DNA from: Blastococcus sp. VKM Ac-2987
Lineage (GTDB): Bacteria; Actinomycetota; Actinomycetes; Mycobacteriales; Geodermatophilaceae
Length of the DNA stretch: 64,000 nucleotides
Direction: 5' to 3'
Assembly (NCBI RefSeq): GCF_026967805.1
Contig: NZ_JAPVBG010000002.1
Coordinates: 448,928-512,927 of the forward strand
Shown: in pieces, positions 25,900 to 33,461 of the stretch
Layout: the number at the start of each line of letters is the position of its first letter
How positions within the stretch are numbered: position 1 is the first letter of the stretch
The notes under the pieces: model-generated
Database searches by the model: none
The model's input: the letters and a program-made list of their open reading frames with translations, nothing else
What the model was told of the DNA's origin: nothing
Position numbers and translations under genes: made by a program

Positions 25900-27282
25900 T
25901 CAGGGGACGGCGAGGTCGGCCAGCACGGCGCGCGCGACGGCGCCGAGGGCGTCGCCGTCGCCCGGACCGGGGTCGAGCAGCGCGTCCAGCGCGGCGTCCC
26001 GGAGCGCCGGGGCCACCAGCTCGCCGACGTTGCGCCGGAACTTCTCCTCGACCTCCGCCCGGGAGAGCGGGGTGGCCGGGTTGCCCCGCGCGTTGCGCGT
26101 GGTCGCCGTCCAGCTCCGGCCGTCGCGGGCCCGGATCGTCACCTCCGCCGGGCGCTCGACGGGCAGCGCCGCGGAGAACTCCGGCAGCTCGCGCACGGAG
26201 ACCCGGTGCGCCAGCTCCGCCACGTCCGGACGGGCCAGCTGCCCGGGCAGGAACGACCCGGCGTCCAGCGCGCCGTCGGTGAGCAGGGTCGCCACGCAGT
26301 ACGGCAGCGAGAAGCGGGCGTGCAGGTCCGACCGCACGTCGACGGCGTCCAGCGCCGCGGCGAAGGCGAACGTCCGCACGTCCACGGCGGCGATCTCCGC
26401 GGGGGCCTGCTGCTGCCCGTCCGTGGCGGCGAGCACGGCGTCCAGGGCCGGCTGGATCCACCGGGCGCAGGCGTAGGGCTTGAGGTAGCTGCTCGCCAGC
26501 TGCCAGCGCCGGCCGAGCCCGCCGGCGAGCTCCTCCTCGGAGAGGTCGGTGCAGACGGCGGAGTCGAACAGCGCCCGGTAGGTGTCCACGCTGCCCCGTG
26601 CGCCCGCCTCCCGGACCCGCCGCCCGGCGAGCGCGCCGTAGTAGGCGCCCAGCCCGGTCCAGAGGTTCCGGACGGTGCCGCCGTGCACCGGGACGGCGAG
26701 CGTCGCGGCCAGCGGCAGCGCGGACCCGAGGAGGAACGCGTGCGTGAGCTCCTCGGCGGAGCCGTCGTGCAGGAGCACCTCGGCCAGGGCCGCCGCCGCG
26801 GGGCCGTGCACGCCGTGCGGGTGCATCCCCGGGCGCAGCGACGTCGCCGTCCCGCCGCGCAGCCCCACCTCGCAGGCGACCAGGAAGACCTCCAGGGCCC
26901 GCCGGTCACCGACCTCGCCGGCCGCCGCGGCGTGCAGCAGCACCGGCAGGGCGTGCGGGGCGGGGTGCGCCGTCGGCACCGGGGGCAGCCGGTGCCCCTG
27001 GGGGTGGAAGGAGCCGCCGGAGTCGGCGTCCAGCCAGGTCGCCGCGGTGCCCAGCGCGATCAGCGCACCGGACGGCGGGCCGGCATCGGGACCGCCGTCG
27101 GCCGCGAGGGCGCGGGCCAGCGCCCGGACCGGCGGGTAGCGCAGGCCGCCGAGCAGCGCGCCGAGCGTGTCCACCAGCAGCAGCCGGGCGAAGGCGGCGA
27201 CGTCGCCGGGGACGTCCGCCAGCCGCGCACCGGCGGCGAACTCGCCGAGGGCCCGGTACGGCTGGTCCGTCGCGGCGCTCAC
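25900..27282 (-). CDS. MmgE/PrpD family protein (copy 1)
   Basis: A 460-residue member of the MmgE/PrpD fold, which includes 2-methylcitrate dehydratase, cis-aconitate decarboxylase and iminodisuccinate epimerase. It has the N-terminal helical domain, the MHPHGVHGPAAAALA segment, a conserved block SSYLKPYACARWIQPALDA, and the alpha/beta lid domain. GTG 27282 overlaps the stop of the monooxygenase gene (GTGA). It is the last gene of the 13-gene leftward operon. It is too divergent to assign a substrate; hydration, dehydration, decarboxylation or epimerisation of a polycarboxylate is expected from the family. Confidence 0.85.
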   Translation of the reverse strand: MSAATDQPYRALGEFAAGARLADVPGDVAAFARLLLVDTLGALLGGLRYPPVRALARALAADGGPDAGPPSGALIALGTAATWLDADSGGSFHPQGHRLPPVPTAHPAPHALPVLLHAAAAGEVGDRRALEVFLVACEVGLRGGTATSLRPGMHPHGVHGPAAAALAEVLLHDGSAEELTHAFLLGSALPLAATLAVPVHGGTVRNLWTGLGAYYGALAGRRVREAGARGSVDTYRALFDSAVCTDLSEEELAGGLGRRWQLASSYLKPYACARWIQPALDAVLAATDGQQQAPAEIAAVDVRTFAFAAALDAVDVRSDLHARFSLPYCVATLLTDGALDAGSFLPGQLARPDVAELAHRVSVRELPEFSAALPVERPAEVTIRARDGRSWTATTRNARGNPATPLSRAEVEEKFRRNVGELVAPALRDAALDALLDPGPGDGDALGAVARAVLADLAVP

Positions 27283-28223
27283 GTCGCGCCCAGCCCGGCC
27301 CGCACGGCGGGCACCAGCTCGGCGAGGCGGTCCTGCACGCCGGCCACGGCACCGGCCAGGACGACGCCGCCGATCCCGAGGCCGGCGAGCGGGCGCAGCC
27401 GGGCGGTGATCGTGGCCGCGTCCCCGGTGAGCAGGAAGCGGTCCCGCACCCAGCGGTCCGCCGGGGTGACGGCGCCGCCGCGGGCCCCGGCCGTGCCGTG
27501 CCGGGAGTAGTCGTGCGACCCGGCCACCTGCTTCGCGGCGGCCAGCTGGCCGGCGTCCAGCCCGTTCCACTCCGGAGCGCCGACGAGCCGCATGGCGCAG
27601 GAGCCCAGGATCGGCTCCGCGGCCGCGGCCGCCGCCTCCTCCGAGTCGGTGACCGTGGCCCGCAGGAAGAGCCAGACGGTGGTGCCGGCGTCCGCCTCGC
27701 GGGCCCGCGCCACCGCTCGGGTGACCACGTCGGTGTCCGCGCCGGCGTCGACGAGGACGCCGCCCAGCGCCGCCGCCGTCGCCGAGATGGTCCGGGGGCC
27801 GGAGGCAGCGCCCAGCAGCCGGCCGCGCAGGCCCGGGCCGTCCTGGCCCAGCGCCTCGCGGAGGGACCCGAGGGCGGCGGTGTACGCGCGCAGCGGCGGG
27901 AGGTCCAGGCCCTCGTTGCGCACCGAGCTCTCCCCGCGCCCGACGACGGTGAGCACCCGTCCCGGGTGCAGCTGCTCCAGCGTGCGCACGGCGCCGGCCA
28001 GGGTCGCCGGGTGGCGCAGCCCGAGGCTGGCCACGCAGGGCCCGGCCAGCGGCGCCCCGGTCGCGGCCAGCACGCGCTGGGTCTCGACCAGGCAGTCGGG
28101 GAACAGCCGCGGGCTGTCGGCGAGGCCGACGCCGTCGGCCCCGGCGGCCAGGGCGTGCCCGGCGGTGGCCACGGCGTCGCCCGCCCCCCACGGCGCGGCG
28201 GAGTTGAGCAGGACGGCGGTCAC
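27279..28223 (-). CDS. LLM-class (luciferase-like) flavin-dependent oxidoreductase
   Basis: A 314-residue TIM-barrel protein of the bacterial-luciferase/F420 superfamily. It shows the GADGVGLADSPRLFPD entry, LGLRHPATLAGAVRTLEQLHPGRVLTVVGRGESS in the middle and the terminal IGGVVLAGA. Such enzymes use FMNH2 or F420H2 to oxygenate or reduce small substrates. An FMN-binding PNPOx-like protein lies two genes upstream and could supply flavin. It starts at GTG 28223 and ends at 27279, with GTGA overlaps on both sides. FMN versus F420 use cannot be decided by eye. Confidence 0.83.
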   Translation of the reverse strand: MTAVLLNSAAPWGAGDAVATAGHALAAGADGVGLADSPRLFPDCLVETQRVLAATGAPLAGPCVASLGLRHPATLAGAVRTLEQLHPGRVLTVVGRGESSVRNEGLDLPPLRAYTAALGSLREALGQDGPGLRGRLLGAASGPRTISATAAALGGVLVDAGADTDVVTRAVARAREADAGTTVWLFLRATVTDSEEAAAAAAEPILGSCAMRLVGAPEWNGLDAGQLAAAKQVAGSHDYSRHGTAGARGGAVTPADRWVRDRFLLTGDAATITARLRPLAGLGIGGVVLAGAVAGVQDRLAELVPAVRAGLGAT

Positions 28224-28912
28224 GACAGCGCCGCCAGGAGCTGGGCGGCGCGGTCGCCGCCGGCCGGCACGGCCGCGGGGGCGTGCGGCCCGGCGGGCAC
28301 GGCGACGGCGCGGGCGGGGTGGCCGGTCACCGTCTCCAGGGTGGGCAGCAGGGCGTCGGGCATGCCGATGAGGCCGGCGCCGAGGGCGCGCGGCGCCAGC
28401 CACCCGGCCGCCAGGCAGTGGCCCCACCCGAGCGCTGCCTCGGCGACCGTGCCGATCTCCGGGGGCTGCACCACCATCAGGCCGGCGGCGAGGTCGAGAA
28501 CCGGGCCGAGGTCGGTGATCCCCGCGGCGACGGCGGCGCAGCCCGCGGCGGCGACCACCCCGGTGGTCGGCCGGCCGGTGGGGAGGGGCCCGTCGGTGCC
28601 GGGGTCGAGGCCGGTGCGCAGCGCCAGCCCGGTGGCGACGGCGCGTTCCAGCAGCTCCAGCGGGGCGTCGTCGGGAGCCGCGGCGAGCGCGACCAGGGTC
28701 AGCCCGTCGGCCTCGGGTGCCCCGGCGCGGTGCAGCCGCGCGCCGTTCCACAGCAGCGCCGGGTACCGCGGCGCACGCCGCCCGGCGCCGAGGAGCGGCA
28801 GCGCACCGGCGGCCGCGCCGATCGTGGCGGCCCAGGCGAGCAGGTCCGCCGGCACCGGCGACGAGGCGGCGGCCGCCAGCCGCTGCAGCGCCGGCCGGAC
28901 GGCGCCGGTCAG
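28220..28912 (-). CDS. Short MmgE/PrpD-like protein, apparent CTG start
   Basis: About 230 residues, nearly all Ala/Leu-rich helix. The segment TGVVAAAGCAAVAAGITDLGPVLDLAAGL followed by ALGWGHCLAAGWLAPRALGAGLIG resembles the helical core of MmgE/PrpD proteins, but the lid domain and the K-x-(Y/H)-x-C block are missing. It may be a degenerate paralogue or a partner subunit. No ATG or GTG occurs near the expected start. A CTG at 28912 is preceded by GGAGG at seven bases and overlaps the upstream stop as CTGA, so a rare CTG start is proposed. The next in-frame GTG would remove about 20 residues. Confidence 0.55.
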   Translation of the reverse strand: MTGAVRPALQRLAAAASSPVPADLLAWAATIGAAAGALPLLGAGRRAPRYPALLWNGARLHRAGAPEADGLTLVALAAAPDDAPLELLERAVATGLALRTGLDPGTDGPLPTGRPTTGVVAAAGCAAVAAGITDLGPVLDLAAGLMVVQPPEIGTVAEAALGWGHCLAAGWLAPRALGAGLIGMPDALLPTLETVTGHPARAVAVPAGPHAPAAVPAGGDRAAQLLAALS

Positions 28913-29262
28913 CGGGTGACCTCCGTGCTCTCCGTGACCAGGTAGAACTTGAAGTCGGTCCGCCCGGCGGGGCCGCGCTCGGCCGGGATGGGGTGCTCGG
29001 CGAACCACGCCAGGTAGTCGGCGTAGGCCTGCTCGTCGGCGAAGTGCATCTCGGCGATGCGGTAGAAGGTCATCCCCTCCGGCACGTCGGCGGTGCCGCC
29101 CGACGCCTGCCGCACCGGGCGCAGCACCTTGTTGAACACGATCCGGTCCAGGTGCGGGTTGGCCAGCAGGTCGGGCGCGTGCACGTCGAACAGCCAGGCC
29201 TCGTACTCCTCCGCGCTGACGCCGGGCTGGATCTCGTAACCGAGGATGGTCGTGATGCTCAT
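28909..29262 (-). CDS. Dimeric alpha/beta-barrel (EthD-like) small protein
   Basis: A 117-residue protein (MSITTILGYEIQPGVSAEEYEAWLFDVHAPDLLANPHLDRIVFNKVL) with the beta-alpha-beta-beta pattern of ferredoxin-like dimeric barrels such as EthD or mono-oxygenase accessory proteins. An EEYEAWLFDVHAPDLL helix and FYRIAEMHFADEQAYADYLAWF are the clearest elements. No catalytic residue can be named. ATG 29262 and the stop are both in 4-base overlaps with neighbours. In catabolic operons such proteins often help a monooxygenase or isomerise an intermediate, which is inference here. Confidence 0.65.
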   Translation of the reverse strand: MSITTILGYEIQPGVSAEEYEAWLFDVHAPDLLANPHLDRIVFNKVLRPVRQASGGTADVPEGMTFYRIAEMHFADEQAYADYLAWFAEHPIPAERGPAGRTDFKFYLVTESTEVTR

Positions 29263-29843
29263 GTCGCTCCCTGGATCGGGCGGACGGCGTCCGCCGGGCT
29301 GGGTGGGGGATCGGGGTGGGTCCAGTCGAAGGCCTGCGCGCCCTCGCCGAACCCCTCGAGGCGGATGCGGTGCGGCGTCACGTGCACGCCCACCAGGTCC
29401 TCGACGACCTGCGCGGGGGCGCGCAGCGGGGCCTTGGTGAAACCGCGAGCCCGCTGCTGCCCGACGTGGTGCAGGTAGAGCGAGATCGTCGCCTCGTCGT
29501 CCAGGAAGGCCGCCGTCCCACGGACGTACACGGCCCGTGGGGGCAACCGGCCGATGTCGAAGACGTGCGGTCGGTCGTTGGTGGCGCCCGGGGCGGGGTC
29601 GCCGACCCAGGTGACCAGCAGCCGGGGGTCGCGGCGCAGCTGGGCCAGCCGGGCGTGGGTGCGCCGCTGCACCAGGTCCACCGACCAGTCGGGGTTGAGG
29701 AACGCCGTCATGGACCGGCCGACCGGGAAGCCGTCCCGGTCGATCGTCGTCAGCTGGGCGAAGCCCGCCTCCTCCAGGACGAACGCGAGCGCGGCGCGGC
29801 GGGCGGCGGCGAGTTGCGGGTCGGCGGCCGCGGGGCCGCTCAC
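29259..29843 (-). CDS. PNPOx-like FMN-binding protein
   Basis: A 194-residue split-beta-barrel protein of the pyridoxamine-5-phosphate-oxidase superfamily: RRAALAFVLEEAGFAQLTTIDRDGFPVGRSMTAFLNPDWSV and THARLAQLRRDPRLLVTWVG. Members bind FMN, F420 or haem. In an operon with a luciferase-like monooxygenase it may act as flavin reductase or as a reductase of a pathway intermediate. GTG 29843 overlaps the DUF3891 stop (GTGA), and its own stop overlaps the next ATG (ATGA). True PNP oxidase is unlikely given the context. Confidence 0.75.
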   Translation of the reverse strand: MSGPAAADPQLAAARRAALAFVLEEAGFAQLTTIDRDGFPVGRSMTAFLNPDWSVDLVQRRTHARLAQLRRDPRLLVTWVGDPAPGATNDRPHVFDIGRLPPRAVYVRGTAAFLDDEATISLYLHHVGQQRARGFTKAPLRAPAQVVEDLVGVHVTPHRIRLEGFGEGAQAFDWTHPDPPPSPADAVRPIQGAT

Positions 29844-30727
29844 GACCGGGCCCCGTCCGCGGGGACCAGCCGCCAGGTCGTCGTCGACCGGCGGGTCCGC
29901 CGCAGCCGGGCCACCAGCTCCTCGTGGCTCCAGCCGCGGTCCGGGACGAGCACGCGCTCGACCGCGACCTCCAGCGGCGCCCGGAAGGGGAACGGGTCCA
30001 GCGCGACCGTCCCCGGTGCCCGGACCGAGGCGGTGACGGCGATCCGTCCGCCGCCGGGGCGCAGGGGCACCGGGGGGAGGAGGACGGGCTCGGTGCCGTG
30101 CTCGAGCCGGCGGAGCTGCGGGCCCCAGGGCTGCGGCGGCACACCCTCGGTGCCCGCCTCGTCCGGTGGCGTCACCGCGAGGTACAGCGAGAGCAGGTCC
30201 CAGAACTGGAGCAGCTCGTAGTTGTGCCACAGCTGCGTCTCGAAGACGCTGCGCGGCTCGTCGTCGGTCCAGGCGAGCCGCTTCGCGCCGATCCAGCGCT
30301 GCTCCTCGGCGGCCACGACCTCGTCCTGCAGCCGCCGGTCCTCCGGCGAGCGCCCGACGCGCGCCGCCGCGCCGGGGGCGGACCACCGGCCCCGGTAGAG
30401 CCCGGTCCAGTGCATGCCGACCAGCACGCCGGAGTAGACGTCGGCCAGCGAGACCTGCTCCACGCCCTGGCGGTACAGCCGGATGTGCTCGCCGGCGTCG
30501 ATGTCGGTGAAGTGCAGCGGGCGGCGCTCGAGCTCGTCGAACAGCACGCGCGCGTCCCAGGCGCGCCAGCCCTCGTCGTGCCGGGCCGCGGCGGTGCGGA
30601 CGGAGTGCAGCGGGGTGGGCACCTCGAACTCCTCGTTCCCCCAGGCGCCGGCGAGCTCCCCGGCGACGCGGCCGTGCTCCACCTGCTCGACCAGCTCCAG
30701 CGCGCCGCCGCGGCGCGAGACGATCAC
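29840..30727 (-). CDS. DUF3891 family protein
   Basis: A 295-residue cytoplasmic protein with the DUF3891 pattern: VSRRGGALELVEQVEHGRVAGELAGAWGN, AAARHDEGWRAWDARVLFDELERRPLHFTDID, SGVLVGMHWTGLYRGRW, and WHNYELLQFWDLLSLYLAVTPP. Conserved His and Asp residues (EHGR, RHDEGW, SGVLVGMHWTGLYR) suggest a metal- or hydrolase-type active site resembling HD-domain proteins, but the family is uncharacterised. It lies in the middle of the leftward operon with GTGA overlaps on both sides. Its constant presence with MmgE/PrpD neighbours could be tested by genome comparison. Confidence 0.72.
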   Translation of the reverse strand: MIVSRRGGALELVEQVEHGRVAGELAGAWGNEEFEVPTPLHSVRTAAARHDEGWRAWDARVLFDELERRPLHFTDIDAGEHIRLYRQGVEQVSLADVYSGVLVGMHWTGLYRGRWSAPGAAARVGRSPEDRRLQDEVVAAEEQRWIGAKRLAWTDDEPRSVFETQLWHNYELLQFWDLLSLYLAVTPPDEAGTEGVPPQPWGPQLRRLEHGTEPVLLPPVPLRPGGGRIAVTASVRAPGTVALDPFPFRAPLEVAVERVLVPDRGWSHEELVARLRRTRRSTTTWRLVPADGARS

Positions 30728-32097
30728 CGGGCACCCCCGGCGGCGTGCCGCAGGGCCGCGCCCAGCTCGCGCGGCGTCCCGCCGTCGGCGAGGGCGTGCA
30801 CGGCGGCGAGCAGGTCCGGGGCCGCGGCGCCGAAGCGGGCGCCGAGCAGCCGGCCGGCCTTGGCGGCCAGGTCGGGGCGGGAGAAGGCGCGGTCGGCGTC
30901 GCCGCGCGGTCGGCCCGACTCCGCGCGGTGTTCGGTGCCGTCGAGCAGCTCGACGCGCACCCGCGCCGGCCGTCCGGCGGGGTAGCCGTCGTCCAGCGCC
31001 GGGTCGTGGACGACGCGCACGCGGCCGGCGAGCGCCCGCACCTCGGGAGCGGTCACGGTCGCGGTGTCCAGGGTGGTCTCGTCCAGCCGCCCGGTCAGCA
31101 GCGCGACGGCGACCGACGTCGGCACGCTGAACCGGGCGGCGAGCTCGCCGTCGGCGACGGCGGCGAAGGCGGCGGCCCCGGCGAAGGCGCGCACCTCCAC
31201 CGCGCGCACCTCCGTGCCGCGGACCCCGCGGGCGACCAGGTCGGCCACGGCGTCGTTGACGCCGTGCAGGTGGGCGCAGGTGGGATGGTCCTTCACGTAC
31301 CCGGCGAGGACCTCGTACCCGGCCCAGGGGTGGCCGGCGCCCGCGACCAGCGGCGCCGGGTCCCAGGCCCGGGCCGCGACCGCGCCGAGGTGGCGGTCCA
31401 GCGCGCCCTCGGCGGGCGCGAGCCCGGCGACGGCGGCGGACCCCAGGGACATCCCGAGCTGGATCGACGCCCCGAGGAACGCGTGCGAGCCGGTCGTGCC
31501 GGCGAAGACGGTGCGCGCATCGGTGAGCAGCACCGCGGCGGCCGAGAGCTCCAGGGCCCGGCGGGCGGCCGCGGCGTCGCCCGGGGCGAGCAGCCGGGCG
31601 ACGGCGGCGGCGACGGCGACCTGGCCCCAGGTGCCGATGTCGTGGACGCCGTCGGGCGTGCCGCCCATCGCCATGCCCACGCGGGTGCCGGCCTCGTAAC
31701 CGGCGAGCACCGCGGCGAGCGCCTCCTCGCCGGGGGAGTTCCGATCCTCCGCGAGCGCGAGCACCGCCGGGACGACGTGCGAGGCGGGGTGCCCGCGGGC
31801 CGGGCGGTGGCCGTCCTGCAGCTGGTCGGCGGCGACGGCGCAGCCGTTGAGGAAGGCCGCGGTCGACGCCGGCCACCCGCGCGCGGAGCCGATCACCGTC
31901 GCGAGCCCCTCCGGTGCCTGCGCTGCCGAGCCGTCGACGAGAGCCGCCAGCTCTCCCCGGCGGGAACCCAGCGCGGTGACGGCGACGCAGTCGGCGACGA
32001 GGTCCACCACGCGGTCGCGGACGGCCCCGGGGGAGTCCGCCCACGACGTCGTCGCCACGGCGGCCCCCAGCACGCCGGCCTCCGTCTCCCCGGTCAC
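30724..32097 (-). CDS. MmgE/PrpD family protein (copy 2)
   Basis: A 457-residue MmgE/PrpD protein. Its N-terminal helices, FLNGCAVAADQLQDGHRPARGHPASHVVPAVLALAE (the active-site entry loop with His residues), YEVLAGYVKDHPTCAHLHGVNDAVADL and the C-terminal lid are complete. The K-x-x-x-T-C variant of the conserved block differs from copies 1, 3 and 4, so this copy probably has another substrate or reaction. GTG 32097 overlaps the copy 3 stop (GTGA). Codon use and GC match its neighbours. Confidence 0.85.
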   Translation of the reverse strand: MTGETEAGVLGAAVATTSWADSPGAVRDRVVDLVADCVAVTALGSRRGELAALVDGSAAQAPEGLATVIGSARGWPASTAAFLNGCAVAADQLQDGHRPARGHPASHVVPAVLALAEDRNSPGEEALAAVLAGYEAGTRVGMAMGGTPDGVHDIGTWGQVAVAAAVARLLAPGDAAAARRALELSAAAVLLTDARTVFAGTTGSHAFLGASIQLGMSLGSAAVAGLAPAEGALDRHLGAVAARAWDPAPLVAGAGHPWAGYEVLAGYVKDHPTCAHLHGVNDAVADLVARGVRGTEVRAVEVRAFAGAAAFAAVADGELAARFSVPTSVAVALLTGRLDETTLDTATVTAPEVRALAGRVRVVHDPALDDGYPAGRPARVRVELLDGTEHRAESGRPRGDADRAFSRPDLAAKAGRLLGARFGAAAPDLLAAVHALADGGTPRELGAALRHAAGGAR

Positions 32098-33461
32098 CGC
32101 CGGCCCCCGACCGCGGCGGCCAGGCCGCGCACCGAGGCGGCGTCCGGCAGCGCGGCGCACCAGGCGAGGACGGCGTCGGCGGCGTCGTCCCGCAGCGCGC
32201 GGGTCAGCAGGGCCCGGTGCTTGGCCGCGATCTCGGCGGCCGGGTAGGGACGCGTGGAGCTGCCCGGCGGGTCGTCCTCGGTGGCGGTCAGGGTCTGGCC
32301 GTCCCGCAGCCGCAGCGTGACGCGCGCGCCCCGGACCGCGGGCGCCGCGGCGGTCATGGCCGGGTCCTCGACGACGGTGACGCGGGCCATCAGGGCGCGC
32401 AGCGCCGGGTCGGCGGCGGCCTCGTCGGTGTAGGCCTCCGTCCCGTTGTCCCGCCGCACGAGGCGCGCGGCGACGGAGTAGGGGATGGAGTGCTTGCCCG
32501 CGAAGCCGGTGGGCGCGTCGCGTCCGTCCAGCCGGGTCGCGGGGTCGTAGGTCGCCACCTCGACGTCGGCCACGTCGTCGGCGCGGACGCCGTGCTCGGC
32601 CATCAGCCGCTCGGTGGCCTCGATCGGCGCGTGGTTCCACCGGCTGCAGGCGTGCAGCTTGAGGTAGCCGGTGGTCAGGTACCGGAGCCCGCCCAGCTCC
32701 TCGACCAGGTGCCGCCCGTCGAAGGCGGTGCCCAGGATCTCGCCGAACACGGTCTCCGGCGCGCGGGGGTCACCGGTGGTCCCGGTCGCGGCCAGTTCGA
32801 CGGCGAGGACGCCGTTCGACGCGCAGACCCCGGTGAGCGCGTTCCGGACGGTCGCCCCGGTGTTGGCGGCGCGCTGCGTCGACGCTGGCGTCAGCGCGGT
32901 GGCGATCAGCACGGCCTGCGTCGCGGTCGCGACGTCGCAGCCGCGCAGCCGGGCCACGCCGACGGCGGCGCCGCAGGCCATGGCGGTCCCGAACGGGTGC
33001 ACGGCCCGGCGCAGGCGCAGGCCCCGGGCGAAGCGGACGGCGACCTCGTAGGCGGCGGCCGCGGCGGCCAGCAGCTCCGGACCCGACGCGTCGACCTCCT
33101 CCGCCGCGGCGAGCACCGCGGGCAGCGTGTGCGCGCTCGGGTGGTTCGCCGCGTGCGCGTGCCCCTCGTCGAGCTCCAGGCGGACGGCGCCCAGCCCGTT
33201 GACCAGGGCGGCCGTGGCCGGGCTGGTGCCGGCTCCGGAGGCGAGCACGGTGGCCGGGCCGCGGCCGCCGAGGCGCGGGGCCACCAGGGCCGCCTGCCGG
33301 ACCTCCGGCTCGACCGAGGCGCCGATGATCGCCGCGAGGGTGTCGGTCACGACGGTGCCGAGGTGCCCGGTGTCCTCCGGCCGCAGCACCGCCGGGCCGA
33401 GCGCCCATCCCACGAGCCGATCGACACGGCTCGTGGACGGGCCCGGCCCGGCGGCGGTCAT
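32094..33461 (-). CDS. MmgE/PrpD family protein (copy 3)
   Basis: A 455-residue MmgE/PrpD protein starting at ATG 33461. The motifs LVNGLGAVRLELDEGHAHAANHPSAHTLPAVLAAAE and TTGYLKLHACSRWNHAPIEA are well preserved, as is the C-terminal domain (VTLRLRDGQTLTATEDDPPGS). The LELDEGH loop is shared with copy 5 in the opposite operon (LVRLELDEGHKYAKGHPGAH), making these two the most alike of the five. A common ancestor or similar substrates are therefore likely. The start overlaps the copy 4 stop (ATGA). Specific reaction not assignable. Confidence 0.85.
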   Translation of the reverse strand: MTAAGPGPSTSRVDRLVGWALGPAVLRPEDTGHLGTVVTDTLAAIIGASVEPEVRQAALVAPRLGGRGPATVLASGAGTSPATAALVNGLGAVRLELDEGHAHAANHPSAHTLPAVLAAAEEVDASGPELLAAAAAAYEVAVRFARGLRLRRAVHPFGTAMACGAAVGVARLRGCDVATATQAVLIATALTPASTQRAANTGATVRNALTGVCASNGVLAVELAATGTTGDPRAPETVFGEILGTAFDGRHLVEELGGLRYLTTGYLKLHACSRWNHAPIEATERLMAEHGVRADDVADVEVATYDPATRLDGRDAPTGFAGKHSIPYSVAARLVRRDNGTEAYTDEAAADPALRALMARVTVVEDPAMTAAAPAVRGARVTLRLRDGQTLTATEDDPPGSSTRPYPAAEIAAKHRALLTRALRDDAADAVLAWCAALPDAASVRGLAAAVGGRR

